Below are positions 46,018-57,833 of a DNA stretch of 64,000 bases, one piece after another. The translations under genes and the position numbers were made by a program. The notes beneath the pieces are model-generated. The model did no database searches. It saw only the letters and a program-made list of their open reading frames with translations, and was not told the DNA's origin. Each line of letters begins with the position of its first letter. Within the stretch, counting starts at the first letter, position 1. Source of the stretch: Puccinellia tenuiflora (Eukaryota > Streptophyta > Magnoliopsida > Poales > Poaceae); NCBI GenBank assembly GCA_012064385.1, contig QRDG01000609.1:362047-426046 (forward strand), given 5' to 3'.

Positions 46018-47910
46018 TAGCAAACAAATTACATAAGAGCATTATCCCCATGCTACATAAAAACCAATGTGGATTTATTAAATCCAGATCCATTCATGAC
46101 TGCTTGGCATGGGCTTTTGAATATATCCATCCCTGCCAGAAATCAAAAAAAGGAAATTATTATCTTAAATTAGATTTTGAGAAAGCCTTTGATAAAGTGG
46201 AATATTCTGCCATTCTGGATATGCTTAAACATCTTGGCTTTGGGGACAAATTCATTAATTGGATCAGAGATATCCAATTCAGTGACTCCACATCTGTTCT
46301 GCTAAATGGTGTTCCAGAAAAATCCATCAAATGCAAAAGGGGTGTAAGACAAGGTGATTCTCTATCACCAATCCTTTATGTGCTTGCTGGAGAATTATTG
46401 CAATATGTGATCAACAAGGCATGGGATGATGGAGAAGTTCAATTACCACTTGACAGTTTCTTTGGTCTGGACTATCCTATTATTCAATATGCAGATGATA
46501 CACTGATGATCATGCCTGCCAAATCTGATCAGCTACAAAATCTGAAAAATATCCTCCAAAGGTTCTCACTCTCTACTGGGCTCAAAGTAAATTACAGTAA
46601 ATCTTCCATTGTACCTATTAATCTATCAGCTGAGAATTGCAACATTTTGGCTAATGTTTTTGGATGCAAAGTTGAATCCCTACCATTTCCCTACCTGGGT
46701 TTGCCAATGGGGACCACAAAGCCAAAAATGGAACACCTAATTGGAATTATTGAGAGAATCGACAGAAGATTATCAGGAGTGTCTACTACACTTTCTTATG
46801 ATGGCAGATTAATATTTGTTAAATCTGTGGTTGCTGCAATCCCTAATTATGCAATATGCACAATGAAACAACCACTAGGATTTATCGATCATGTGGAAAA
46901 TTCTGCTAGAAATTTCCTATGGAAAGGGAAAGATATTGAGAAAAAAGGAAAATGCCTAGTGAAATGGAAAAAAAAATTGTTTATCCAAAGAAGCTGGTGG
47001 ACTTGGAGTCAAGAATCTGAGAATTCAAAATAATGCTCTGATAATGAAGAACCTCTACAAATTCATGAATAAACAGGATATTCCATGGGTAGAACTTATA
47101 TGGCAATGCAATTACAATAATAACAAACTACCTCAAGCAAAAGGACCATGTGGATCATTCTGGTGGAGGGACTGTCTATCACTATGGGATCAATTCATGA
47201 GCTTAACAAATATTCAAGCAGGAAATGGAAATACTCTCAGGTTCTGGAAATACATGTGGATGAACCCAATTGCTAAACAAGACTTTCCACATCTCTTTTC
47301 ATTTACTAAGAAGGAGGATATTAGCCTTGGATAATTAATAAAAATTGCAAGAGACAACATATTCGAGCATTTCTACCTCCCACTCTCCATGATTGCTTCT
47401 CAGGAATGTGATACCATCACAGAAATTATCATGAATCACCTTGAGACCCAATCGGATGATACTGACAAATGGAAGTTTGAATGTAATGGAGGTTATTCAT
47501 GCAAAAAGGTCTATGATGCCCTAACACCAAATCTTAAAGCTCCTGGCCCATTCTAGTGGATTTGGAAATCCAGAGCATTGCCCAAGCAGAAATTTTTCTT
47601 CTGGCTCCTGCTCTTAGACAGACACAACACTAGAGACCTCTTAACAAGGAAGAATTTCAATATTCAATCAACCTCCTGTGTCATGTGTGAAGATTGCAAT
47701 AATGAAACTATGGAACATCTTTTCTTTAGTTGTGAGTTCAGCCAACAATTCTGGTGGAGATTAAACATCGAGTGGAACGCTGAATTGCCTATTATTGAGC
47801 TCCTTAAGGAAGGAAAGAGAAGAATGTCGACAATTCCATTCAAGGAGGTACTCATCAATGGATGTTGGGCCTTCTGGATCCATAGAAACAACATCATCTT
47901 TGAAGGCTAG
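46018..47910 (+). pseudogene. LINE reverse transcriptase and zf-RVT region (broken)
   Basis: Joined to 44461-44499 without the LTR, the frame reads ALKFLTKLLANKLHKSIIPM. RT then follows: HKNQCGFIKSRSIHDCLAWA, YYLKLDFEKAFDKVEY (first Asp), GVRQGDSLSPILY, and IIQYADDTLMI (catalytic Asp pair). Stops and frame shifts occur near 46990-47040 and at 47334. The C-terminal zinc-binding zf-RVT domain (CVMCEDCNNETMEHLFFSC) is at about 47670-47740, preceded by LPKQKFFFWLLL. It would reverse transcribe element RNA at the nicked target, but it is inactive as it stands. Confidence 0.85.
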
Positions 47911-48184
47911 ATTAAAAGTATGGATGTTTGTTTCAGATTTTTCAAGGAAACATTTGCTCTAGTTATGCATAGGGCAAAACCTAGTCTTAAAGAAGGGATG
48001 CAGCAATGGATTGACTTTGTAATAAACTAGAGACTACCTTTGTATATATGTCACCAAAATTTATTTAATAAAATGACACAGTAGGCGCCTTCTCTACTGT
48101 TTTTATGTCAAAAAAATACAAGAGATAATAAACAGCTTAAAATTGAAAGTAAAAATTACTCAGTGATAAAACAAATAATTGCAC

Positions 48185-48548
48185 ACAAGAATATTCATCC
48201 TACCTTATGGCGCCAGAAAAGGTATTGATATCCCACAAGTATAGGGATCGTTTTTAGCTTTTAGATAATTAAAAGTGTCAAACCTAATGAGAAGCTAAAG
48301 ATAGGCTTAATAAACTCTCAAGTCTTATAAACCATTGATACAACTATACGCACACCAAACATTTGTTTCATCTATAAAATAAAACTAGATAAACATTACG
48401 CGGATATGAAAGGATCACTTTGCAAGACAATAAAGAACACAATAGTAAAAGTTAGTTGATGCAGCAATAAGCAACTATACAGGACCATAAAATAATAAAA
48501 CCATGAGTCTGAAAAAGTGGTGTAAGGTATGACGGAATTGTTCATAAT
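48185..48548 (-). mobile_element. Gypsy LTR fragment with adjacent PBS
   Basis: GGCGCCA (plus 48209-48215) is an inverted PBS core, followed after 10 nt by the LTR start TGATATCCCACAAG at 48226. About 320 bp of LTR remain before the Stowaway element. The rest is missing. Confidence 0.55.
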
Positions 48549-48550
48549 TA

Positions 48551-48673
48551 CTCCCTCCGTCCAAAAATAAGTGTCTCAAATTTGACAAAAAGTGGATGTA
48601 TCTATACATAAAACATGTCTAGATACATCCACTTTTGAGCAAATTTGAGACACTTATTTTTGGACGGAGGGAG
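48551..48673. mobile_element. Stowaway MITE (123 bp)
   Basis: Near-perfect inverted ends CTCCCTCCGTCCAAAAATAAG, TA at 48549-48550 and 48674-48675. Strongly self-complementary. Confidence 0.93.
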
Positions 48674-49891
48674 TAGTTAGTAAACTTACGAGGTTCACTG
48701 TCATCTATTGCAATTTTTTATTTACAAGAGGCAAAGCTTACATGCAATTTTTATTTGCAAGACGCGAGCGCGACAGTGGCGGCTGGCCCGCGCTCGCGGC
48801 GACGTGCGCGCGGGGGAGGGGGGGGGGGGGGGCGTGTGCGGCGAGCACGGCGACGTGCGAGCGGGGCAGGGGCCGTGCAAGGGGGCGGTGGCGTGCGAGC
48901 GGGGGGCGGTGACCTTTTGATTTACCCGTCAAACACATATATGGATCACTAGGTCTTTAAATTTTGTTTACTAACGAATAAAATTTGAAAACTATTTTTG
49001 GCACCAGAAGCTCCGGTGCCCTAGATCCACAGTGAATTTTCGTGTTTCTAGCTCGCATATAATCACACTGGTATAGCGCAGCACCAGCAGGTACAGTAAG
49101 ACATGTGTCCTACACCTCTACTAGCCTAGTACGTGACATCCTCCGACGCACTACAGCGAATGTCGTGTATATAGTGCTGTTCACGCATGCAGGGCTAGCC
49201 GAGGCAGCGTGCCGGAGCAGGCTCGATCGGCATATATGTACACGGAAGAAGGAACAGCATGCTTGGCTACTCCGATGTCCGATCCATTCCAAGCAGAAGG
49301 AGCCAAGACACCAGCTCGCCCCGCATGCCGACCGGTCCATGCAGGATCGTCAGAGCCGGCCCCACGCGCCGGAATACTTGTCCGCGGTCAGGCAAGCAGG
49401 CGCGATGGAGACCGGCGAGCACATCGGAATCGGCGCCGGCCGGCGTATGCCGGGTTTGTCCCGGCGTGGCGTGGCCCGGGGAGAGAGAGAGGGACGAGTC
49501 GGTCGCCGGCCGATCAGATGTGATTGGGCGCGTCAAAGGCTGCCGCCGCACAGACTAGACGGAAGGTAGACTAGACGTTGGGAGGAGCCACAGCCACGCC
49601 GGTCGTGGTCGCCGGGGGGCACCGGCATCGGCATGGCATGGCAGCGACAAGAACACATCAGCTGAGCTTGGGCCAGGGCTATGGACAGTACTAGATAGGC
49701 GCCTATTTGCCGCCGCCTCGGTTTACGCACCCTTGTGCTCTTGCGTACTCGGTTCCCTAGGTTCTCACATGCATCTTCCTCCTTCCTTGCAAAGCCAGCA
49801 GCTAAACAGTGAACAATGTTGGTTTACTTTCCACCAGCTGTGGTGAAAAGTTCAGCTTAGTCTTTCCACTGAACTAACCTACCAGATTCAG
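48674..49891. other. Intergenic, partly GC-rich, no supported gene
   Basis: A G-rich low-complexity block lies at 48780-48910, including runs of up to about 14 Gs. GC-rich text follows at 49180-49620, where several frames are open on both strands at once, a sign of composition rather than coding. No domain was seen. Confidence 0.35.
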
Positions 49892-49894
49892 TAA

Positions 49895-52102
49895 GAGCAT
49901 CTGCAACAGTCGCGCTATATATGCCGCGCGCACAAAAAAAACCGCCACTTTCGGGGCAAAAACTGGCAGTCCAGCAGCCGCGGACCAGCGCGCTGCGAAA
50001 AGATGCATCGCGCGCGGTGTATTTGGTGCGTCCGCTCCAGCGCGCTGGACTCCCAATACTTGCGCGCGAACCACCAACCGCCGGATCTGAAAGTTCCAAA
50101 CACCCGCGCCGCCGCCCGCAGCTCTCCCCCTTCTCCTCCGGCCACCCATCTCCCGCGCCGCCGCTCCAATACCTGCCGCCGGTGCGTGCCCCGCTTCTCC
50201 CCAGCGTGCCGCCGCTTCAAATGGACGCGCGCGGGCCGCCGCCGCGGTGGATCTGACATTGTCGGATCACCGACGCGCCCGGGCCGCCACCGCTGCTTCG
50301 GCCGCCTTTCGCCTCTCCGCTGACCTCCAGCGCGCTGGGAATAGCCGCCGCTGCTTCGTCCGCCTTTTCCCTTGCCGCCACTCCTCCGCGCCCATAAGGT
50401 GTTTGACAAAACACTTGCAAGGTACAAAATTGTCAAGCTATCCATAGATAAATTTGATGCATGTGCGTAGTTTTAAATTAGTTTAAATTCATGTAGATGA
50501 GTTCTAGCTATACTTCTTCGATGAACAATTTGATCTTGAAGAGGAGGAGGATGTTTTGATGATCCTAGCTTTGCACGCGAATAAAAGGCCAAAACACGGT
50601 GGTTCCGTTTTTTGTCGTCAAAAATTATGGAGGGAAAGGATTGATGCTCACAATAGATTGATGAGACATTATTTCGGGGAGAATCTCATATACCCCGATT
50701 CCTACTTTCGGCACCGTTTTAGGATGAGCATCGAGTTGTTCGAACGCATTGCGGATGAAGTGATGAGGCATGATCATTTTTTTTAGCAAAGGAGGAATGC
50801 CGCCGGAGAACTCGGGCATAGCACCTATCAAAAGGTGACCGCCGCTTTAGGTATGTTGGCATACGGTATTCCGGCGGATCTAGTTGATGACCACTTTGCA
50901 ATGGGTAAAAGTCAAGCCATCAAGTGTGTCAAGCGCTTCCCAGTTGCAATTGTGGAAGTGTTTGGTCCGGAGTATTTGAAGCTTCCCACTGCTGAAGACA
51001 CGACTAGGATCTTGGAGTTCAACAAAGCTCGAGGGTTCCCAGGTATGCTTGGCTCAATAGATTGCATGCATTGGAGTTGGAAGAACTGTCCTGCGGCATG
51101 ACATGGATAGTTCCAAGGCCACAAAAATAGTTCCACTATAATTCTTGAAGCGGTGGCCGATCATGAGACTTGGTTTTGGCATGCTTTTTTCGGAATGCCC
51201 GGATCTTGCAATGACATTAATGTTCTTCAACGCTCACCATTGATGAATAAGATTGCAAATGGTGAAACTCCACCGGTGGAGTTTGTAGCAAATGGCCATA
51301 CATACAACTATGGCTATTATCTTGCGGACGGCATCTACCCGAAGTGGCAAACATTTGTCAAGCCGTTTCACAAACCGGAAGGTAAGAAAGATCTTGATTT
51401 CCACAATGCTCAAGCGGCGGCTAGGAAAGATGTGGAGAGAGCATTTGGGATTTTGCAAGCCCAATTTACTATTGTGAGAGGACCTGCTAGATTTTGGGAT
51501 CAAGAAATGCTTTGGTACATCATGACCGCTTGTCTGATCATGCATAACATGATCATCGAGAATGAGCGTGGACAAGATTTAGACTATACTCACTATGAGT
51601 TGATGGGACGCCCCGTGCAAGTGCGGAGGAGGGCTGAGAGGGTGGCCCGTTTTGTTGCCTCTTATCATGCCATTCGACGTGCCGAAACGCATGATGAGCT
51701 TCAGAAGGATCTTATCGAGGAGTGGTGGTCATGGAATGGCCAACAGTAGATTTGATTAATGTTGTATGTTTGTTGTATTATTGACTATTTGTTGTATTTA
51801 TTCATTAACCATTGGTTGTATTCAACATAAACTATTTATTTGAGTTGCAATAATAATTAAACTATTTATTGTTGATTTATTTTGTGTGTGTTTGATCTTG
51901 TTCGTTCTATATTTGAATGCCAAATGTTGTTTGTGCGGCGCGCGCGCTGCATTTTAGCGCGCCTGGTGAAGTGCTACCGCGGTGCGCAATAGTTTAGCGC
52001 TTCCGGAAAACCACTTCTCCTCCCGCGCGCGCTAAAACGCTATTTCGGCGTTGTATACTTGTTTTAGCGCGCCACCAGATCGCGCGCCTGTTGGAGATGC
52101 TC
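49895..52102 (+). mobile_element. PIF/Harbinger element with decayed transposase
   Basis: A 2208-bp element with inverted ends GAGCATCTGCAACAG and GAGCATCTCCAACAG (14 of 15 match), and target duplication TAA at 49892-49894 and 52103-52105. Subterminal regions are packed with GCGCGC and TTTAGCGCG motifs on both sides. It holds a transposase gene but no recognisable Myb-like ORF1. Confidence 0.93.
50556..51749 (+). pseudogene. Harbinger transposase (HARBI1-like, DDE_Tnp_4) with three stops
   Basis: One continuous frame with the order of a plant Harbinger transposase: FCRQKLWRERIDAHNRLMRH, FRMSIELFERIADEVMRHD, then AALGMLAYGIPADLVDDHFA. The catalytic triad regions are SIDCMHW (first Asp), GSCNDINVLQ (second Asp) and KDVERAFGILQ (Glu). 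It ends EEWWSWNGQQ. Three in-frame stops interrupt it: TAG at about 50785, TGA at 51100-51102 (CPAA*HG, TGG expected) and TAG soon after (HG*FQGH, CAG likely). The last two fit C-to-T or G-to-A decay. The frame is otherwise intact, so inactivation is recent. The protein would cut and paste the element in the nucleus with a Myb-like partner. Confidence 0.9.
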
Positions 52103-52780
52103 TAAAAGCAAACAGATCTCTTACATCAGGAGCAGTAATGTTGTAACGTGAAATCCGCGCAAATTTCCACATGTTAGGTATCCGTTAAGTTGTTTCGTGA
52201 AAAATCGATATTTTTCGTGTCTTCTGCAAACAAACAAAAAAAAGTCTCGAGAAAGCCTTATTTTAGCATCAAATTTTATCTTTTTTGCACATGCCATTTT
52301 TTTCGGTTTTCTGCAAAACGACTTTGTGGACACATAGCACATTAAGATCTATGCGTGATTTTTTTTATCATCTCAAAATATTTAAAATGCATTTTAAATT
52401 CTAATAAAGGATCGATGCATATGTTTCTCAAGGCGTTGTAACAATGAATATTACATTAGGAAAACGCCTCATGTAGTGGGAGTATATTAAGTTATTAACA
52501 TGAGGATGCATGCAAGCAAGAACTAATGTAGGGTTTCAAATCTGTCTTGTGTGGGAGACACACACGTCAGCATTCAGGTAGCAAGCAGGGATTCCTTGTT
52601 CTGCAAAGATCGAAAGCAACTCTACATGGTCAGGCCCTGCACCCGACGTACCCATCTCCTCAGCCTTCTGTCGCCTACCGTACCACCACCTACAAAACCT
52701 ATCATCCAAAACTCCACAGAATACACACAGTACACACTCATATATCATCTCCCTCACACTCACTCAGTCGATCGGGCTCA
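52103..52780. other. AT-rich region upstream of the Dof gene
   Basis: At 52110-52440 AT-rich sequence with TTTTTCGTGTCTTCTGCAAAC resembles a degenerate foldback MITE. The rest to 52780 should hold Dof promoter sequence, including a C/A-rich stretch just before the TATA box. Confidence 0.35.
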
Positions 52781-52784
52781 CCCG

Positions 52785-52921
52785 TGTATATATACACCAT
52801 CGCACTTCAATCCCGAAGCAGCAAAAATCGCTTCTAAGTTCGCCGAGTTCCATCGCCATACGAGCCCCTAGTCCCCTCCACTACCATTAATCACACTTGC
52901 AGGGCAACCTCCAAGATCATC
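52785..52921 (+). promoter_or_regulatory. Dof gene TATA box and 5' UTR
   Basis: GTATATATACACC at about 52786 is a strong TATA box. It places transcription start near 52815, giving a leader of about 105 nt to the ATG at 52922. There is no upstream ATG in the leader as predicted. Confidence 0.6.
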
Positions 52922-53698
52922 ATGGAAGCTCCCCTCCACCAGCTCTCCCCCATGCAGCAACAGGCCATGCTCGCCCATCCCGCCAACTGCAAGCACGTCG
53001 ACGGCGCGATGGTGGGGGCGACGGACATGGCGTGCCTCCAGCAGCAGCAGCTCCAGGTGCAGCCGAACACGCCCTCCTCGGCGCGTGAGCAGTGCCCGCG
53101 GTGCGCGTCGCACGACACCAAGTTCTGCTACTACAACAACTACAACACGTCGCAGCCGCGCCACTTCTGCCGCGCCTGCCGCCGCTACTGGACGCTCGGG
53201 GGATCCCTCCGCAACGTCCCCATCGGCGGCTCCACCCGGAAGCGCCTGCGCCCGGCGCCGCAGCAGCACGCGTTCCGCCGCCCCGCCGTCCACTTCGGCG
53301 CGCCGCCCCCTCCGCCGGCGCCACAGGCGCAGTCCTCCCACTCTCATCAGCCCCAGAACCAAGGCGGCCTTCTCGGCTCGCTGTTCGCGCTCGGCGGGGC
53401 GCCGCTACTCGAGGGCCGCGTCGGGTTCGACCTCGGCCTCGGCCTGCCCGGGCTGGGACAGGTGGAGTTCGGGCTGCACTCCCTCGGGCTCAGGGGCGGC
53501 GGCCATGCAGCGGCTGGGACGACGTCGTCGGCGCCGCTGCTCTGGCCGGCAGGGTTCCTGGAGAGCGGCAGCGTGGACGCGTGGAAGATGTCCGGAGGCG
53601 GGGCGGGTGCAATGTCCATGTGGGCGCCGGAGTTCTCTGCCGCGCCGACGGCGGCACAGGTCGGCGGCATGCTTCACGGCGGGGCCCAGATAATGTGA
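52922..53698 (+). CDS. Dof zinc-finger transcription factor
   Basis: An intact single-exon gene of 258 residues. The Dof finger is C58-x2-C61-x21-C83-x2-C86 (REQCPRCASHDTKFCYYNNY ... HFCRACRRYWTLGGSLRNVP), followed by a basic tail IGGSTRKR. The finger binds AAAG-core DNA in promoters. The TLGG/IGGSTRKR version differs from the more common TKGG/VGGGCRK and marks a particular Dof subgroup; I cannot name the orthologue. The N-terminus is Gln-rich (QQQLQVQ). The C-terminus is Gly/Pro/Ala-rich, with FDLGLGLPGLGQVEFGLHSL and a final QVGGMLHGGAQIM, likely activation or partner regions. ATG at 52922 is preferred because it follows the TATA box directly and the frame upstream closes. GC-rich codon use matches grass nuclear genes. 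It is probably functional. Confidence 0.93.
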   Translation: MEAPLHQLSPMQQQAMLAHPANCKHVDGAMVGATDMACLQQQQLQVQPNTPSSAREQCPRCASHDTKFCYYNNYNTSQPRHFCRACRRYWTLGGSLRNVPIGGSTRKRLRPAPQQHAFRRPAVHFGAPPPPPAPQAQSSHSHQPQNQGGLLGSLFALGGAPLLEGRVGFDLGLGLPGLGQVEFGLHSLGLRGGGHAAAGTTSSAPLLWPAGFLESGSVDAWKMSGGGAGAMSMWAPEFSAAPTAAQVGGMLHGGAQIM

Positions 53699-55277
53699 CG
53701 TTCGCGACTCTTGAGAGTGCAATCAGTAGTTGTATACGTACGTCGGCGTGCCAGTAGCGTGTCTGTCTCATGTGTCTGGAATTCTGGATTATGTGTGTTC
53801 GTGTTAATTTGTGCAAGTGCATGGTCCAGCTAGCTTAGTCTGCGGTTTTGGTTCCAAGATAACAAGATTCGAGTGGTCTTGTGTCCAGTCGTCGTCGTCG
53901 TCGTCTAGATAGTCTAGTACGTGCTGCTAGGTCGTTTGGGTTAATTACATGCATGTTCATGATATCATGGTATAATTATTTACAGCATCTATAATTTGAG
54001 TTAATATCCTTTTGTTGAATTATGCTTTCATCACTGATTCTTTACCAGATACTCTATGGATCCCAAAATATAAGACAAGCTATTTTTTGCTGGTTTTTCA
54101 TGCACGATTTTAACCATGCATAAACTAAAATATGGATTCGGAATGTACTGATTTATTATAAATACACTTCATAGTCGAAGTTGTAAATTGTTGACCAGAG
54201 GCTTCTATTTTGGATTGACGGAGTATACGATTTCTTACCACTAACGTCTTTAGCTATATAAAAAAGTAAATTCAAACCATCAACTAGTATGTTCATTTTT
54301 TTGCTTTTACATTGGTGAGGCGCCGTGGAGCCAGAAAAAATATATTAGGGGGACAAAGAATAGATGAAGAAGGGACATAGGCGTAAATTTCAAATCTTAG
54401 GGGGGCCAATGCCAAAATATAAGGCACCTATTCTTTGTTGGTTTTTTATGCAAGGCTTTAACTATATACACACTAAAAAAGTGGATCCGCGAATCTCATC
54501 ACGATGATCCTCTATGCACACGATAAAGAATATGCAGAATAACATGTATGCCTCCACAGAAGATGATGTTGAACTTTATAAGGACTCGTGTTTTATTTCT
54601 GTTGTAAGGATGTTCTTGTAAGGCTTGGTTTCACATAATATATGGCCTTAGGCCTTTTCCGCAAAAAAAAGTTTAACTATACTCAAAAGTTTTTAAATAG
54701 CGTATGAGCCGTGCACAACAAGAGGTGAGATCTTAGCCCGTTAAATGCACCGTGACTGAAACTATGCTCTTCACAAGGCAGACTATCGAGTCGTTGTTTC
54801 AACACCAAACAGCTTAAGGACAGAAAAACCACTATTCCTCACGCCATCATCCATACGCTGCAACCAGGACACACAAATCTAATAAAAAAAGAACGAAATT
54901 ACACACCATACAATGATTAGGGGTTCCCCACCTCCAATCGACGGTTACTGGTTGAACTTTGTTTTATTCCCTAAATAAGGTAAAAAACAGTATGACACGT
55001 GATTGCCACGGTAGTTTTCAACTTCGCCTCAACAAGACATTTTATTTAGGTTACAAACACGATTAGTAGATTAAGTTGTTTGTCCTCACTGAGTAAAAAT
55101 GGAGAATTGCTAGTGATGCGGTTGTAGATTTGCAACACACTCATCCTATACTAAATTAAAATAATAATGAATCATAGTTACTTTATGTAACATAATTCCA
55201 TTAAAGTAACAAAAGCCATACGAATTACTCATTACTCTAAGCTTCTGAAAAAATGTGAAAAAAATGTAAAAATCATA
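53699..55277. other. Intergenic region after the Dof gene
   Basis: It starts with the Dof 3' UTR, including a CGT trinucleotide run at about 53889-53903. A diverged Stowaway-like element may span 54050-54230, from ACTCTATGGATCCCAAAATA to a reverse ACTCCGTCAATCCAAAATAG. From 54300 to 55270 it is AT-rich with no supported gene. Confidence 0.4.
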
Positions 55278-55550
55278 CTCCCTCCGTTCCTTGATGTAAG
55301 GTGTATAGTTTTTTGACAAAAAAAAATCTAAAATATAAGATGCATTGCGATTTTTAGATAATTTTACCACTCCAAAGATGAGCTAAATCCCTTCACAGAG
55401 AGATTTGACAGATTGTTTTCAATTTAAAGGTGTTAGGAACTTATCTTTCCTGATTTTCTCAATGTGAAATAATTTCACAGTGTACTAAATTCTCATGTCT
55501 TAATATTCGTGCCATAAAACTATACACCTTACATTCAGGAACGGATGGAG
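55278..55550. mobile_element. Stowaway-like MITE (273 bp)
   Basis: Inverted ends CTCCCTCCGTTCCTTGATGT and reverse CTCCATCCGTTCCTGAATGT, continuing with GTGTATAGTTTT on both sides. TA duplicates are at 55276-55277 and 55551-55552. Confidence 0.88.
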
Positions 55551-56659
55551 TACAAAATACTAGAAATTCATGAACACTCAAAAAACAATCACTAAATAAA
55601 ATTTTAACTCGTAAATTAGTTCAAAACTCAAAATACTTTTAATTTTTTTAAATTTAATTAAGTTATACTTAAAAAGTATAAAATTTGAAAATAAACAAAA
55701 TCATAAAATTAGGACAAGGGAAAAACTATAAGTATTATTCCCAGTAAAATGGAAAATTGTGAATTGCGTAGAGATCTTGGAAAATTTAAATTCTTAGAGA
55801 AAAAATTCTATAGTGGTTGTGTGATTTGTAGTATTGAATCCCATAAGAAATGTTCGTAACAAAAACATTGCAGTAGGTTTCATAGGAACTCTAACATTCA
55901 GTCAAGACTATTTTTCAGAATCGTTTGTACTAGAGAAAAACCTTACATAGCCACTCTTGAACCATCCAACCCCAGCCCAGTCCAGTACCAGGAAGCTGAT
56001 GGTGGTAAACTAGGAAGCAGCCCAAGGTTCTCTAGGCCCATACGAGCAGCCTTGAATACGCTGCTGCGAGTGGGTGGCTATGTTGGCGGTTATATATGCG
56101 ACACGCTAGATCGACAATGGATAGACGGCGAGCTGCCCTGATTAGCTAGCTGATCATAACTGATTTGCGCCCGCCGTGTCGATGTACGGGGCCGCGAAAC
56201 TGACGTTGCTGTTTTAGCTTTTGTGAATGGAGAGTAATATGCATGTATCTAGACGTGTTTAACGGTAGATCCATTCATTTCGGTACGTCATATACTAACA
56301 TTTTGACACGAAAGTACAGTAGGATGGAGGGAGCGCTAGACGCGTGTGTTCTTGCGGCAAGGCCATAGATCATTCGTGACGTCACAAACATAGAACACAC
56401 CGAACCGAATAGCCAGCACGGTTGATGTGGTTCAGTGAATCATCCTCATCTCCTGTACTCCCGGACAAGCACACGGCACGCCAGCACCAAGCATGCAGAC
56501 AAACTCACCTAAAAATTCTAAAATCCGTCCAGATTCATTGAATCTTAAAGTCCCCTTTTAATCCTCAGATCATCATCCGCGCCCTTACGCCACAACACAC
56601 TAGCCAACTCAGAAGCGTGACACCGACAAACTCGATCGTCCTGACACCGATCGATCTCC
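55551..56659. promoter_or_regulatory. Upstream region of the dioxygenase gene
   Basis: AT-rich to about 55930, then mixed. A TATATATGC motif near 56090 is too far from the ATG (570 bp) to be a sure core promoter. A Stowaway relic (GGATGGAGGGAG) is near 56322. No other gene is seen. Confidence 0.3.
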
Positions 56660-57833
56660 ATGGGCGGCCTCTCCATGGACCAGGCCTTCGTGCAGGCCCC
56701 CGAGCACCGCCCCAAGGCGGCCGTCGCCGAGGCGGCCGGCATCCCGGTGATCGACATCTCCCCGCTCGCCGCCGGCGACGAGGCCGGCGTGGACGCGCTG
56801 GCGGCCGAGGTGGGCAAGGCGAGCCGGGAGTGGGGGTTCTTCGTGGTGGTGCGCCACGGAGTGCCCGAGGACACGATGGCGCGGGCGCTTGAGGCGCAGA
56901 GGGCCTTGTTCGCGATGTCCGCGGAGCAGAAGGCGGCCGTGCGGAGGGACGAGGCGGCGCCGCTGGGTTACTACGAGTCGGAGCACACCAAGAACGTCAG
57001 GGACTGGAAGGAGGTGTTCGACCTCGTCCCCCGCGAGCCCCCGCCGCCCGCCGCCCTGGCCGGCGGCGAGCTCGTGTTCGAGAACAAGTGGCCCCAGGAC
57101 CTGCCAGGGTTCAGGCACGTAGATCGCCAACTTAATTTCCGCAACCACGCGCGAGAAGTGTGCACATGAACGATGAATCAGACGCTATAATCAATCTCGA
57201 CGTGAATTTGTGCCTGCGTGCAGGGAGGCGCTGGAGGAGTACGCGAAGGCGATGGACGAGCTGGCGTTGAAGCTGCTGGAGCTGATCGCGCGGAGCCTGG
57301 GGCTGAGACCGGACAGGCTGCACGGCTTCTTCAGGGACGACCAGACACAGACCACCTTCATCCGGCTGAACCACTACCCGCCCTGCCCGAGTCCCGACCT
57401 CGCGCTCGGCGTCGGCCGCCACAAGGACGCCGGCGCGCTCACCGTCCTCTACCAGGACGACGTCGGCGGGCTCGACGTCCGGCGCCGGTCCGACGGCCAG
57501 TGGGTGCGCGTCAGGCCCGTCCCGGGCTCCTTCGTCATCAACGTCGGCGACGTCATCCAGGTGTGGAGCAACGACCGATACGAGAGCGCGGAGCACCGGG
57601 TGTCGGTGAACTCCGAGAAAGAGAGGTTCTCCATGCCGTACTTCTTCAACCCCGGCAGGGACGCCATGATCGAGCCGCTGGAGGAGCTGGTGAGCGATGA
57701 CAGCCCGCCCCGGTATGAGGCCTACAACTGGGGCGAGTTCTTCAGCACCAGGAAGAACAGCAACTTCAAGAAGCTCGCAGTGGAGAATATCCAGATTGCG
57801 CATTTCAGGAAGGACCTCAAGTCCGTCGTCTAG
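56660..57833 (+). CDS. 2-oxoglutarate/Fe(II)-dependent dioxygenase (DOXC class)
   Basis: Join 56660-57114 and 57224-57833, 354 residues plus TAG. The N-terminal DIOX_N part includes IPVIDISPLAAG and EWGFFVVVRHGVPE. The C-terminal double-stranded beta-helix binds iron through H218 and D220 (GRHKDAG) and H276 (SAEHR), and binds 2-oxoglutarate through R286 and S288 (RFS). Segments SEHTKNVRDWKEVFD and FSTRKNSNFKKLAVENIQI match, as I recall, the Arabidopsis At3g19000/At3g19010 group of plant soluble oxygenases; the substrate is unknown. It would hydroxylate or oxidise a small molecule in the cytosol, using oxygen and 2-oxoglutarate. Only a split codon AG|G at the intron keeps the frame, and this needs a GC donor at 57115 and the AG at 57222-57223. 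A GT donor 4 nt downstream would shift the frame. All key residues are present; probably functional. Confidence 0.92.

Larger units (their letters stand above)
43985..48115 (+). mobile_element. L1-type LINE remnant, interrupted by a solo LTR
   Basis: It reads 5' to 3' on the plus strand. A 5'-truncated endonuclease/RT linker (KVAVIWHSFKERVGC) lies from 44071. Motifs of the RT N-terminal region follow to 44499, with a frame change after SPD near 44280. The rest resumes at 46018 after a solo LTR. The 3' end has poly(A)-like AAAAAAATAC at about 48107-48115, after a TAA-closed zinc-finger RVT domain. Many stops. The target duplication could not be set. Confidence 0.85.

Noticed and set aside
49105..49569. 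GC-rich 154-codon plus-strand frame as a gene
   Set aside because: Overlapping frames are open on both strands, with no domain, splice logic or promoter; composition explains it.
52868..53362. Antisense frames opposite the Dof gene
   Set aside because: These are GC-rich shadows; the Dof finger is on the plus strand.
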